Position numbers and translations under genes: made by a program. Shown in pieces: positions 1-12,240 of a DNA stretch of 64,000 nt (positions within the stretch are counted from its first letter, which is position 1; each line of letters starts with the position of its first letter). Below the pieces are notes generated by a model. That model ran no database searches, was not told the DNA's origin, and worked only from the letters and a program-made list of their open reading frames with translations. The DNA comes from Leucocoprinus leucothites (Eukaryota > Basidiomycota > Agaricomycetes > Agaricales > Agaricaceae). The stretch spans positions 620,001 through 684,000 of the forward strand of contig JAACJO010000005.1 in assembly GCA_013368445.1 (NCBI GenBank), in the 5' to 3' direction.

Positions 1-1290
1 GGAATGTCCAAGTCGTCGCTTCCAGAGAATCCAGGATTACAGCGCTAGGGAAGATGCTCTTTGATGTCATTTCGTCCGATTCCCAGCTCGCCTCCTATGT
101 ACATGATTTCACGTTCGACGCAGCGTTCTACTCGCAAGAGTCCGAAATACCCATACCAACCCTTCTCACCGTGCTGCATAAAACCCTCAATTCTATGTGC
201 AGACTCAGAAAACATTGTCTGGTCTTTCCTGGCCAATGTGACGATGAATTCCCCATTGATCCCGCTCTTCTCGGCCATAATTTTCAGCTAGAAGAGTTTT
301 ATTGGAGGGATTTCCGCTGGTATATCAGCATAGCACCCCAGCTTCACAAATTCCTAGCCTCGCAAGCGCGTATCAAAACGCTTGAGCTTGTATCTGGGCC
401 TGATACAACATTTCCCACATTCCCCATCGCCCCCACTGCCTGCCCCGACCTCCACACTTTTTCAGGAAATTTTCAATACTTCCAAGAACTCGCGCCAACA
501 CGTCTTATCACCAACTTCGTATGGAGCGGAGTATCCCCCGTTCCTTCCTCCGTCCTTGAATCCCTTGCTCCCTCATTTTCGAGACTACGCTTGCTAGTCT
601 TCCATGAAGGCTTCCCCAGTGAGCTGGATCTTGCCATCTTGACCTCTCACCTCAGCTCCTTGGAGATACTTCATCTCTCGCTAGAAGACACGAGGACGAT
701 ATTTCAGGCGTATCGTCAGGTATGATTGTTACAAGTCATCATCGGATTTTCGAGTGGACTGACACAGCTTCAAGATACAAAGCGCTCAGAGGTTTGTCGA
801 CCATATCCACAAGCTCACCAAGCTCAGAGCGTTTGTGCTGCGCGTACAGCCTCCACAATTCCAGTTCCATGAGCACTCTCAACGCATGCTATCATGCGAA
901 TGGTTTAATGCCCTTCCAAAGCTAGAACGCACGTATTTTAACGGTGCAGTGGGCAATTCGGAAGACCTGCTTTGCTGGACGCGCGGTCAGATATTGAAAC
1001 CAAGGAGGACTGTGATGAAAGAGGTGTATGAGATGTACAGAGAGGAGTATGGATTAGAGATCGAATTGCTGAGGCCATTTTTCAGTTCGCAATCTTTCCC
1101 GGGTATCTCTGAGAATCCGTCAGACGATTTTGGAAAACTTGGGGGCCACGGTTGGAAGAAGCATTGCTTCCCCAATGTAGTCGTGGGTCAACGAAGCTGG
1201 CGGTGGAGAATTTTATTTTGGGTCATTATCTCCCTGGTTAGTCTGTTGTACTTATTTTTTGATGGCACTTTCTCGAGCAAGTTTCTGTAA
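1..1290 (+). CDS. LRR/F-box-like protein, 5' part missing
   Basis: Exons (1)3..719 and 775..1290. The reading frame is open to the left window edge, with no start or intron signal before the first ATG at 54, so the gene probably begins outside the window. About 410 residues are visible. They contain leucine-rich segments spaced like the degenerate LRRs that follow F-boxes in basidiomycetes (for example LEILHLSLED and LTKLRAFVLRV). The C terminus ends in one hydrophobic segment of about 20 residues (ILFWVIISLVSLLYLFF), probably a tail anchor. The 55-bp intron keeps phase 0. No F-box is visible in the part present, so the F-box assignment is by analogy only. Function unknown. Confidence 0.6.
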
Positions 1291-1532
1291 TTATGATCCA
1301 TGATATGACAAATTTAATTTTTATGATTCCTATCGCACCCTTTAACATAGCTGTTGGCAATGCAGTCACAGACTGGTATGAGTGGGCGCTTGTACCTTTT
1401 TGTCTTACTTGTAGTTGCTTGTATTAAATGCTGCTGACTAAGCACTAATGAACGCTCGACGCGCTCGCTACGAGTTCCTTTCAGCCGTGTTATACTCCGT
1501 CGCGCTATTGCCCACTCGAAGAAGTTTCCACA

Positions 1533-2567
1533 ATGTCAGGTATCTGTAGAATGCGACTCGCGGAAGAACGCAAACAATGGCGAAAGGATCATCCTTTTGT
1601 GAGTACTCGAAGAGTTCAAACGTAATTAGTGGTGTCGGCTTGTCCGCCTGCATAGCACAGGGGTCTTGACGAGATATGTGCTTTGACACCAGTCTCTTTT
1701 CGACGGGCAATTCAGTGGCCTGATATACCGGACGCCATTTCTAGACCTTTGTTGCATTTCTAAAGTACTATCGTGGCCCATGATTAACCATCAAATACTC
1801 GAAACCCAGGGATTTTTCGCCAAACCAACGAAAGGGCAGGATGGCTCAATGAATCTAATGGAATGGGAGGTCGGCATTCCAGGCAAAACAAATGTAAGTC
1901 CCCCATTCAGTAAACGCGTTATACACGTGAATCAAACACGTTATCACGAGTACATGAAGCTCATTTATTGCTTTACAGACGGCTTGGGATGGTGGGCTGT
2001 ACAAGCTCAATATGACATTTCCAGAGGGTATGTCTTCGTCATTCATCTTTCTATTCTACTGATGAATCTCTACTCTTTGCACAGATTATCCTTCTAAGCC
2101 ACCGAAATGTGTGTAAAGATCGCTTTCCTCACATCCACAAATGACTTAACGGTGAGCTAGGCAAGTTCACACCACCGCTATTCCATCCCAATGTCTACCC
2201 ATCCGGAACTGTCTGTCTTTCCATCCTTGACGAGGAGAAGTCATGGAAGCCTGCGATCACAATCAAGCAGGTGGGCGCTTGATCGTCATCCTTGTGCGAC
2301 TGACACTCACCCACGGACTAGATCTTGCTAGGTATCCAGGACCTTTTGGATGATCCCAATGTGAATGATCCTGCACAGAGCGACGCATATACGATGTTCA
2401 AGTGAGTCCTATCTACACCATTCCGCAAGGATCTGATGTCTAACACATTGGGAAGGAACGACAAAGTTGCCTATGAGTGAGTAGTGATACCTGAAATTTC
2501 GCGAGCTTTGTCTGATTACTTTAGACGGAGAGTTCGCCAACAAGCCAGAGATAATATACCCAAATAA
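1533..2567 (+). CDS. UBC9: SUMO-conjugating enzyme E2 (UBC9)
   Basis: Eight exons: 1533..1598, 1810..1893, 1979..2027, 2085..2108, 2161..2270, 2322..2401, 2456..2476, 2525..2567; 158 residues, exactly the family length. The enzyme takes SUMO from the E1 by a thioester and passes it to lysines of nuclear targets. The start MSGI, the HPN motif (FHPNVYPSG) and the catalytic cysteine in SGTVCLSIL are present; by count the cysteine is residue 93, as in human UBC9. The first intron is long (211 bp) and exon 7 is only 21 bp. All phases close and the protein ends at a TAA. Housekeeping gene, nuclear; identification is secure. Confidence 0.97.
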
Positions 2568-2867
2568 TCTGAGTCGTTCTCTTCTTGGTTACTTTTCTCT
2601 TACTTTAGTAGCCGTCTTCTGGTCGGTCTCGCAATACAATTATAATAAGTATGCTGTTTTCCTTTGTGAGATTGAAATCGAACGGTTGCAATCAGTGGCC
2701 TTAGCTATATTCGGTTTGTGCATAGAAAACGTTTACTATCTGCAAGATCCCCAGTGTTCTCGACTTGTAGAGTCGAACAAAAAGCGACTTGCTCTGGGTG
2801 ATAGAAGAACACTACACTTATGGCACAGTAGTCAACAAGATCGGAATGTTCTACATAAGCACCATGC

Positions 2868-3409
2868 TCAATAAATGAGCTTCTCAATAGCGTTCTTGAT
2901 AGTCGTAATCTGGCTATTTAGCTGGGAATCACCGGAAGTGATACTGGCCGCGATGACCGGGCGAGAGACATTGCAGGCACGACCAAGCGCAGCTTTCGAG
3001 GGAACGAAGATGTAAGGAACGTTCTGTGAATTCTAATGTCAGAAGAAGATCAAATAAGTGTAGGGTTGACGAACCTTTTCCTCGCAGAGGAGAGGAAGGT
3101 GAAGTAGAATTTCAAGAGGCTCTGTGTCTGCAGTGAGAATAATGATTTCCGCAATACCACGGTTCAGAGTCTTGGTAGCTAGTTAAACCAATCAGCGAGG
3201 TTTTATCAGGGTGCCGAGTGCCTGCAAACCTTCGTTAGCACCCTTCTTGATCTGCTTGTAAGAGGTGGCTTGCTGGACGAGGTCGAGGATCTATCATTAT
3301 GGACTGTTGGTGAGCGAAGGTCGGCAAGGTGAAATTCACCACCACGTACAGAGTTTGTCAACTGAGCATCAGCAGCAGGCCAGACTTTCTTATCCAGATG
3401 CTCTGCCAT
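2868..3409 (-). CDS. SNU13: U4/U6-U5 snRNP and box C/D snoRNP protein Snu13 (15.5K)
   Basis: Exons on the reverse strand: 3350..3409, 3230..3290, 3075..3178, 2868..3023; 126 residues, the same length as yeast Snu13. It is an L7Ae-family protein that binds K-turns in U4 snRNA and in box C/D snoRNAs. Diagnostic stretches are ADAQLTN, the RNA-contact segment [13 protein letters not shown], and CNVSRPVIA near the C terminus. It ends LIY before TGA, where animals have LLV. The start lies 285 bp from the divergently transcribed gene at 3695, so the two probably share a promoter region. Confidence 0.97.
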
Positions 3410-3694
3410 TTTATTATGTGGATAGTGACCTCACGTGTGGTGATCCTTGGTCGTGTGTGGTGGGTTTAGAAAAGTTCACCACAGGAAAAGCTGTGAATAG
3501 ATTTTAGGATGATTATGTAACCGACACTGCCACTCATCAAAACTAGTTACTATGTCTATCGATCGCCGTCACCTCATGGGATCGAAGAGCCGCCAGGCCT
3601 ATACTTATATGCACATGCGTGGTCGCAGTGCCATAAGTAATGTGGGAATTCAAGCGCATTGTCACCTTTGCCTACACGCAAGTTCTTCCACATC

Positions 3695-4247
3695 ATGGCC
3701 CAAAGCAGACCCGTCTACTTTGGCTACGGCAGTAACATGTGGCGGGACCAGATGGTTCGTCGTTGCCCTCAGCACAAATTCTTAGGTGTTGGGTGTATCG
3801 AGAACTGGTGAGTCATATTTTCTCGACGCGTTATCGATGAGAAATGGGCTTACGCTTTATCTCCGTAGGAAATGGTTCATCAGCGAGTCGGGCTATGCCA
3901 ACATAAGGCGCTCCCCCGGTGATAAGGTCTATGCCCTCGTCTACGAGCTGTCCGAGACCGATGAGGAGCGTCTTGACAGGAATGAGGGTGTGCCTGTGCA
4001 TTATGTCAAGGAATATCATGACATAACCTTCCTTGGGACCAAGTCTTCGCCAGAAAAAGCGGAGATAAAGGCGTTGATTTACATCAATGAGAAATTGCTC
4101 AAAGATAGTCCGCCGAAAACAGAGTACATCTACCGAATGAATATGGCGATAGCGGATGGTATTAAAGCAGGAATTCCGGAGGAGTATATGGAAAAGTACC
4201 TCCGTCCGTTTATTCCGAAGGAATATGTGGTTCCTAAAGAGCGGTAG
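3695..4247 (+). CDS. gamma-glutamylcyclotransferase-like protein, copy 1
   Basis: Exons 3695..3807 and 3869..4247; 163 residues. The AIG2/GGCT-fold phosphate-pocket motif YFGYGSNMW is at residues 8-16, and the probable catalytic glutamate is E77 in DRNEGVP. In the family this residue cyclises gamma-glutamyl amino acids or peptides to 5-oxoproline, as in human GGCT and fungal GliK. The C-terminal part (IYRMNMAIADG, GIPEEYMEKYL) follows human GGCT in pattern. The intron (61 bp, phase 2) is at the same place as in the tandem copy at 5028, so the pair arose by duplication. The substrate cannot be told from sequence. Confidence 0.88.
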
Positions 4248-5027
4248 AAGGGGTAGTTGAGTTACTATACATAATACTACGGAGGCATTGCATCTCCGAA
4301 CTACTGGTACACATCCACGGAATCCACGGAAAATTTCCAGTTCTGTTGCTCTTCTGGAAGAGAGAAACAAGTTATGATAGTGTGGTGCCTCAACTGGCTA
4401 TGACCAGCCTAGCAGCCGAAGGATGGACACTTCTTCTACTTCGCTTTCTAACTTAGAAAGAGCCACTTCTCCGAACTTGGTCGGTGGCTTTCCGAGTCTT
4501 GCCAGCGAGTATGCTTGTGATTCTTGGTAAGTGACCGTGAGCCTGCTGGTCACTAGACGGATGCCATTCAGGTACCGACCCGCACCTGAGGAGAAGTGAT
4601 ATTCCGACATGTGAAGGATTAGACGTCGGACAGGCTGAACCTACTGCGCAGTAACAGGGATATGATTGTCCAATCACAGCTATAATAAGCCCTGAGATGA
4701 TGTCGTCAGAGACACGGACATATTCCTCAAAAGTAAGAACAATGACTCTGGATAGAAAGAAGTATACCCTGGTGACCACAGGCTATTTTGTCCGGTCATT
4801 ACGCTGGATTACCGACAGTATCCCAGGAATAGAACTATGGTTCCGAGCTATCGCTACTCCAAAGGAATCAATCACACCTGACATGATTGTACTGCCAACT
4901 TAATTGATGTCTACCGCGCTGCCACGGCTCATGGATCAAGTGACATTTATTTTAACATGAGTGGCGGCGGCTGGCGATACAAGCTGGTACCCATACCTTC
5001 GCCACTAACCACCAACTTGCTCAAACG
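4248..5027. other. Spacer between the two GGCT-like genes
   Basis: 780 bp without a gene I can support. Short open frames occur on both strands (for example 4697..4903 forward and 4398..4610 reverse), but none has a recognisable motif, a paralog in the window or convincing splice partners. It must contain the terminator of copy 1 and the promoter of copy 2. Confidence 0.5.
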
Positions 5028-5594
5028 ATGTCCCAGAGCCAGCCTCGAACAATTTACTTCGGTTATGGCACCAATATGTGGCTCGACCAAATGGCCCGTC
5101 GATGCCCTCAGTACAAATTCATCGGTGTCGGCTATCTCATCAACTGGTTGGTGATAGTCTCATGACCCTCTTTTGATAAGCAGGCACGCTTACTTCTTCT
5201 CCCCAGGAGATGGTTCATCTGTGAAAGAGGTTACGCAAATATCATGGAATCGCGAGGGGACACAGTGTATGGTCTTGTTTACGAGATCACCCAGTCCGAC
5301 GAGCAAAGCCTGGACGGGTACGAAGGTGTACCCCACAACTATGCCAAGAAATACCTGACTATCACCTTTCTCGGCGACAAAGATACACCGACGAGCCAGG
5401 ACATAGAGATGTTGGTGTACATTGACATTGAGAGGGATTGTTACGGTCCGCCAAAAATAGAGTACATCCACCGGATGAATATGGCGATCGCAGACGCGGC
5501 GAATGAGGGTATCCCGAAGGAGTATATAGAGAAGGATTTACGGTCGTTTATCCCCAAACAGTGGGCCACCACACAGTCGAATTTGTATAGATAG
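5028..5594 (+). CDS. gamma-glutamylcyclotransferase-like protein, copy 2
   Basis: Exons 5028..5146 and 5207..5594; 168 residues. This is a head-to-tail duplicate of the gene at 3695 with the intron in the same place and phase; the donor is GTTGGT. It keeps the GGCT fold motif as YFGYGTNMW, with Ser changed to Thr in the usual YGSNM loop. The catalytic-type glutamate is E79 in GYEGVP. It has diverged strongly from copy 1 outside these motifs, and the C-terminal tail differs in length and sequence. The Ser-to-Thr change may alter the oxoproline-forming pocket, but the key acid is intact, so it is probably an active enzyme rather than a pseudogene. Confidence 0.87.
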
Positions 5595-6001
5595 TCGCGA
5601 TCGGAAGGATGGTGCTCACGGCGGCGTAGGATACCTGTATAGACACGCCGAGAAAAGCGCGTTTTTCCAACTTGGTACTTCAGGCGGCCGTAGGACATTT
5701 CGTCACGCCACACCATGCGGCCGCCGGTTGTGACTTAGAGGGCACTAGATGGAAGGCGAGCTTCAGGAGAGAAGATACAGCGAACAGGAAAGATTAATAG
5801 AAAAGCTAATCTGTTTGTTATCTGGTGAGTTCATGTGTCGGCAGCTGGTTCTATAGCTATAGACGATGAAAGGACTGGTTGAAGTCCCAAACTAGGGTGG
5901 ATCATTGTTTATGTATGACGGGCCAGCCAAACATCTGATCAGTCGTACGCGTAACGCCTCATCTAAAGGCAGCCGCGTCACCTTGAACATCTTATCCACC
6001 C
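5595..6001. other. Intergenic region upstream of PRE2
   Basis: 407 bp with no supported gene. It carries the 3' flank of the second GGCT-like gene and the promoter of the proteasome gene. I recognise no element with confidence. Confidence 0.5.
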
Positions 6002-7218
<1,217 letters not shown>

Positions 7219-7311
7219 CTTGATACATCATAATACACTTGTACACTATTCATGCGTTTTCTTTTCAGACCCAGTTTGAAATCATAATTACAACTTGACG
7301 AAGGACCTTAA

Positions 7312-9631
7312 TCATTGTTCCGACAAGGAGCGTTCGTATTGATCGATATCATGACGTTCCTTTTCGAAGAAATCGACCTTTTCCAGGTTCCGCCACTGTT
7401 AGCGGTCAGACGAGTATTCTGGCGCATCAAACAGTAGATTTCGCACCTTGGTCTTGTGGATTATTTTCCAGGAAATGAATAAGATAGGGCAGATGGCAAT
7501 CATTGTGTATGAAAAGAGGAACGAAGGAATGTCCCAGTTTCCAGGAAGGAACACTGTGTAACCACCAACAAAGGCCATCGTCAAGGTTCCAGCCAGTGCG
7601 TAATACCTGGTGTTTTTTGTTGAGTTTTCGCCCCAGTGATCCACAAAACGTATTGAATGCCTTACGCTGAGAAGGGCTGCCAGAAGCTCTTGTGAGGAAG
7701 TGTATCTCGAGAGATCTCTTGTTTTTTTAGAGCCTAGATAACGGAACACGCTTGAGTGAATACCCCCTATGTAGCCTCCAGAAGACACACCGTATAAAAT
7801 CGGGTGTAGGTGAATGCAACAGTTGCGTAGTTCAGCAGCTGTGATGCAGTGACGAGGTTGACAAACCTTCAAAGATGGTAAGGATCTTCGATCATAAGTC
7901 GAACATGCAATTGGTTTTCATGACGTACCAAGTCAAAACGATAGATGCACTTTCAGAGACTTGCAAGAAAGCCAGTGTCGAAACCGCGAGTGTGATTGCC
8001 ACGCAATATATAGGTACGCCGGTTGCCGTACAACGGGTCAGAAAATGAGGCATTTTACGCTCTAGAGCCAAGCCATACAGTGTCCTGCTAGCACAGTAAA
8101 CGTAACTGTTCCCTGCTGAGTATACAGCGCTGAGGACAAGAGCGTTGACAATGTGCGGGAGGATTGGAATTCCCAAACGGTTCATCGCAATCGTATAGGG
8201 GGAGGCTCCTGCTCCCGGACGGGCGTTAGAGATCGCACGGAGGAGGTCCGGGTCATTGTACGGTACGACAATACCGATGCAGAGTGAGCCCAGGACGAAG
8301 AAGGTCGTAAGACGATAGAAAACGCTGTTGAATGCCACTGGGAGGACTTTTCTAGGCATTTGGGCCTCGCCAGCAGTCATCGCGACATAGTCCGGGCCAG
8401 CGATCGTGAAAGAGGCGGAGATCAGACAGGCTAAAAAGCCCATAAAACGTCCAAGGTTTCCCTCCTGGATATATTCTCCGAATGGTGCCCCTGAAACGTT
8501 CGATGCTGGGATGAGAATGTGAGTCTTAGCAAAACAGGAAGACCAACACTACGACACTTACGATTCCAGTAACGGAAACCATATGCGTCTCTGTGTGGGT
8601 TACCGCCAACCATGGTAATGAAGGTGAAGCAGATCAACCCCACAATTAGGATGGCCTTGCCGAGAGCCAACCAAAATTCAGATTCTAGTAGAATTGATCG
8701 TGAGATATTGGGGCATTCCTCTCGGACAAGAACATGCCTCCATAGTATTTCACAGCAAATAAATTAAGGAAGCTATGATAACAGCGTCAGTACAGATAGA
8801 GACAAACTCCTTTACGGTGGAGACTCACGCATAGGTTACTATAACAAAACATATAACCGCCACCAGGGGTATTTTGTCTGTCCAAAACTTGAGCACGACG
8901 TTAAACGCGACGATCTCAAAGGGTATAAGTGCAGCTTCGAACACAAAGAAATTGACTCCAGCAGCGAAGCCAAGGGCGGGATCCACAAAGTGGTCGGCGT
9001 ATCGTATCTGGTGCAGGTGTCAGCAGTGACGTATTTTCGATGTAAATATAGAGCTATCTCACGAAGGGAGAGGGAATGGGTATCCATGAAACCATCTCGG
9101 CTACATAACACAGGTGAACTCTTGGTGCTCGGACCTGACCAGAGAGGACTCACACATGCAGTTGTTAACGGCCATGATGAAAGTACACCATATCGTGAAG
9201 GCGAGAAAGAGACTGGCTGAAGTTTTTCATCCGCATCTCAGGGGTGAAGCTCGTTTGCTCGCGGTTTGACAATGCGCTCACCTGGCCCCCCCTTAGTCAA
9301 CGGTATTCCTATCTGTACGAACAGCGCGGTCCCGATAGTCCCTATAATGTTTGGCTTCAGCGACAATGGCTGTAGCAATAGAAGAGATTGCGCATGCCTC
9401 CGATACCAATGAGTTGGATATGCCGGTTCTATCGTTGACAATCCTTTAAGTACGACCCAGCATTTAGCTGGTGAGTGTTTGGTGACACACCTTGAGCTTC
9501 CGGCGAGCCTCACTGCCGAAATGAGGCTGGTCAAGCTCAGCGTTCTTTTCCCAATCTGGTGGTTCTACGTTGCTCTGGCGGGACTGGCGTTTCAGGAGGC
9601 GGGGCTCCTTGATCGTGCTATCGCCCTCCAT
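7312..9631 (-). CDS. Amino-acid permease (YAT/APC family), copy 1
   Basis: Thirteen reverse exons: 9491..9631, 9398..9428, 9282..9341, 9154..9216, 9063..9100, 8829..9007, 8738..8772, 8562..8684, 7929..8505, 7791..7866, 7666..7733, 7447..7606, 7312..7395; 544 residues. The signature is clear: RHIQLIGIGGTIGTALFVQIG in TM1, then about 12 hydrophobic segments, SFTIAGPDYVAMTAGE in TM6, and a C terminus ending in an acidic VDFFEKERHDI motif. Such proteins import amino acids with protons at the plasma membrane; specificity cannot be read. Two introns use GC donors (9342..9397 and 8685..8737). The last exon is easily missed because the preceding intron starts with an open frame. Confidence 0.93.
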
Positions 9632-9927
9632 ATAGAGTTAGATAGTTTGGTAGGGAAGAGAAGGAATGAGGGAGTTGAATGTGGAAGCGGGATTAAGAGA
9701 TGCATTAAGATATAAAATGACGTCGAATTCGGACATTGTTTAGGCGGCTAGGTCGGGCGTTGCATGATATTCTAATTTCTGATGCTCGGCATGGAGCATT
9801 TCCGGATATCGTTCTGATGCGAATTCATGTAAGCTAACAAGCCAACAACAGATTCAATATGCTACAATCAATTTACTGAATGAACTCCTGTCGTCATTAT
9901 TGGTTCTTATGAGCTAATTTAACTTCC

Positions 9928-12240
9928 TCATTCCAAGCCCATGCGGTCCTCGTCAAAAAATCGTATCTCATCCAGGGGGATGATCTGTAAAATGTCAAGG
10001 ATCAGATGCGTGTTGATGGCCACCACGTCCAGACTCTGAGCATACATACCTTGGTTCGCTTCCACCATTTCCAACCGAAATAGAGGATCGGGACGATAAC
10101 AAGAATTCCATACGAAAAAATGAATGTGCTCGTGTTCCAGCGGCCCTTCAAAAACAGGGGGTACTGGTAGACAAACACGATGAAAATCATTGCAATCATT
10201 GCGTAGTATCTAATTAGATTTTATTTAATTATCAGTATTAGGATGAAAAGTAGCCACTGACCCTGAAAATGGTTGAAAGCGAGTGCGGTAGGGCAGTTGA
10301 CTCCTATCTATCCCTTGGAGTTTCATGGCCTGAGTGAGAAGTCGATATCCTTGAATGAGGACCTCTGTGTACGGACAAATTGCTTACTTTGTGGAACCGT
10401 ATATAAGCGAGGCAGGTAAAAGCGCGAGCAAGAATACCAGCAGATGAAAGCAGGTTTAGTAGCCTGTTTGCAGGATCGTGATCATGAACGATATTTTCTC
10501 GATAAAACGGGGGGATTAGCCCACCAATTAAGCACGATGGTCCCTTTCTCGGATACCTGCATAAAAGCTTGCTTGACACATGAGTGATACATGACTAAGT
10601 TCGCTTCTGATTGAGGACATACACAGGAGAGAGAAAAGAACCATGATGACCACACTATATATCGGTACTCCATGTTTGTTGCACTTGACAAAAAATCTTG
10701 GGGCCTTTCCTTCCAGTGCGAGGCCAAAAAGTGTCCGGCTTCCAATGTAGAAGTACGTATTTCCCGCCGAGAACACCGAGGTAAGGACCAAGGCATTTAC
10801 GATATCAGGTAGTACTTTGATGTTCAAGCGTCCCATAGCAATTACAAAGGGAGATGCACCAACCCCAGGCTGCGGGTCCGTAACTGAATTGACGAGATCT
10901 GGGTCGGAATATGGCAGCAACGTTCCAACACAAAAGGCACCAAGGATAAAAAACGATCCGAGACGGTGGATAGTTGTGCGGAAAGCACGGGGCATCGTCT
11001 TGCGTGGTTCTTTGGCTTCTCCTGCTGCGATTGCCACATAATCGGGCCCTGAAATAAAATGCTTAATATGGGATTCTCGTGCTAAAGGTTGGACGGGTCA
11101 TACCAACTATGATTAATGCTGCTTGTATTACGCAGGCCGCAAAGCCATGGAAATGTCCCAAAGGTCCTGTAGTGATGTATTCGGCAAATGGTGCTCCAGG
11201 AACACTGTCGGCTAGGAGATCTATAAATCAAACAGCTTGGAAACGACGAGGTGGGTTGGCTCACGTTGCCAATACCGAAAGCCGAATCTATCGTGTAGAG
11301 GATTGACCCCAATCATGGCAAAGAACGTGAAAGCGATGAGACCCGCCATCAAGATCACCTTGCCCATAGATAGCCAGAATTCCGATTCTTTAAGTCACTC
11401 GATGTGAACTAGATTCTGCTGACGTTTATGAGAACACCTACCTCCGTAGAATCTCACAGCGAAAAAGTTGAGAAGGCTATCATGAGAAATTAGCGGCTGA
11501 GAGTGGCCAATAGGGACATGAAACTCACATATAGATGACTATGAGTGCCGAAGACATTGCCTCAACAGGTATCTTATCCGTCCAATACCGTAAAATAAGG
11601 TTGAATGCAACAATTTCGAATGGCAGAGCCGTTGCTTGGGTAAGAAAATATATCCATCCAGTGCAGAAACCCAAGGCTGGATCGACGAAGTGATCAATGA
11701 AGCGAATCTAATTGACTCTTGATCAGAGAACATGGATATAGATCAGGGATTAGAACGTGCAAACGGAGATGAAATGGGCATCCAAACTACCATTTCAGCT
11801 ATGGGAGGGCGTAAGCACTTTGAAACCTGGAAATCCCGAGTGATTATTTCTAACCTAAACAGTTATTGAAAGCAAGTATGACCGTCGACCATAGGACAAA
11901 GGCGATGAGGATAGAAGCCGGTCCACCTTGAGTAAGAGGAGTCCCAATCTGAACGAATAATAGTGTTCCGATTGTTCCTGTTCACCCGAGTCAGGGTTGG
12001 GAATGGTTAGCGAATGCAGTTCAACGTACCGCCAATCGCCAGGAGAGAAATGTGTCGACTCTGTCGGAATATCCATTAATCATTTTACGAGAATATGGTG
12101 GCCCAATGCACCTCCAGACTTCGTTGGGTTTCATCGGCGGGGGCAGTTGGTGAACTGATGGATGGCTCACTGATTGTCTCCACCACCGAATCAATCTTAT
12201 CTCTCCGACCAAGTTCTGGTTTAGAGGCGTCCTGCATCAT
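9928..12240 (-). CDS. Amino-acid permease (YAT/APC family), copy 2
   Basis: Fourteen reverse exons: 12112..12240, 12030..12060, 11855..11977, 11761..11798, 11529..11707, 11442..11476, 11265..11387, 11104..11220, 10623..11048, 10525..10567, 10388..10463, 10262..10329, 10050..10209, 9928..9984; 534 residues. It is the tandem paralog of the permease at 7312. Nine exons have identical lengths (31, 38, 179, 35, 123, 76, 68, 160 and so on). It lacks one intron of copy 1 near the end of TM2, and two extra introns split the exon that is 577 bp in copy 1. TM1 reads SRHISLLAIGGTIGTLLF and TM6 ALIIVGPDYVAIAAGE. The intron 11708..11760 has a GC donor. Two adjacent ATGs begin the frame at 12240. The C-terminal tail is short. 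Confidence 0.92.
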
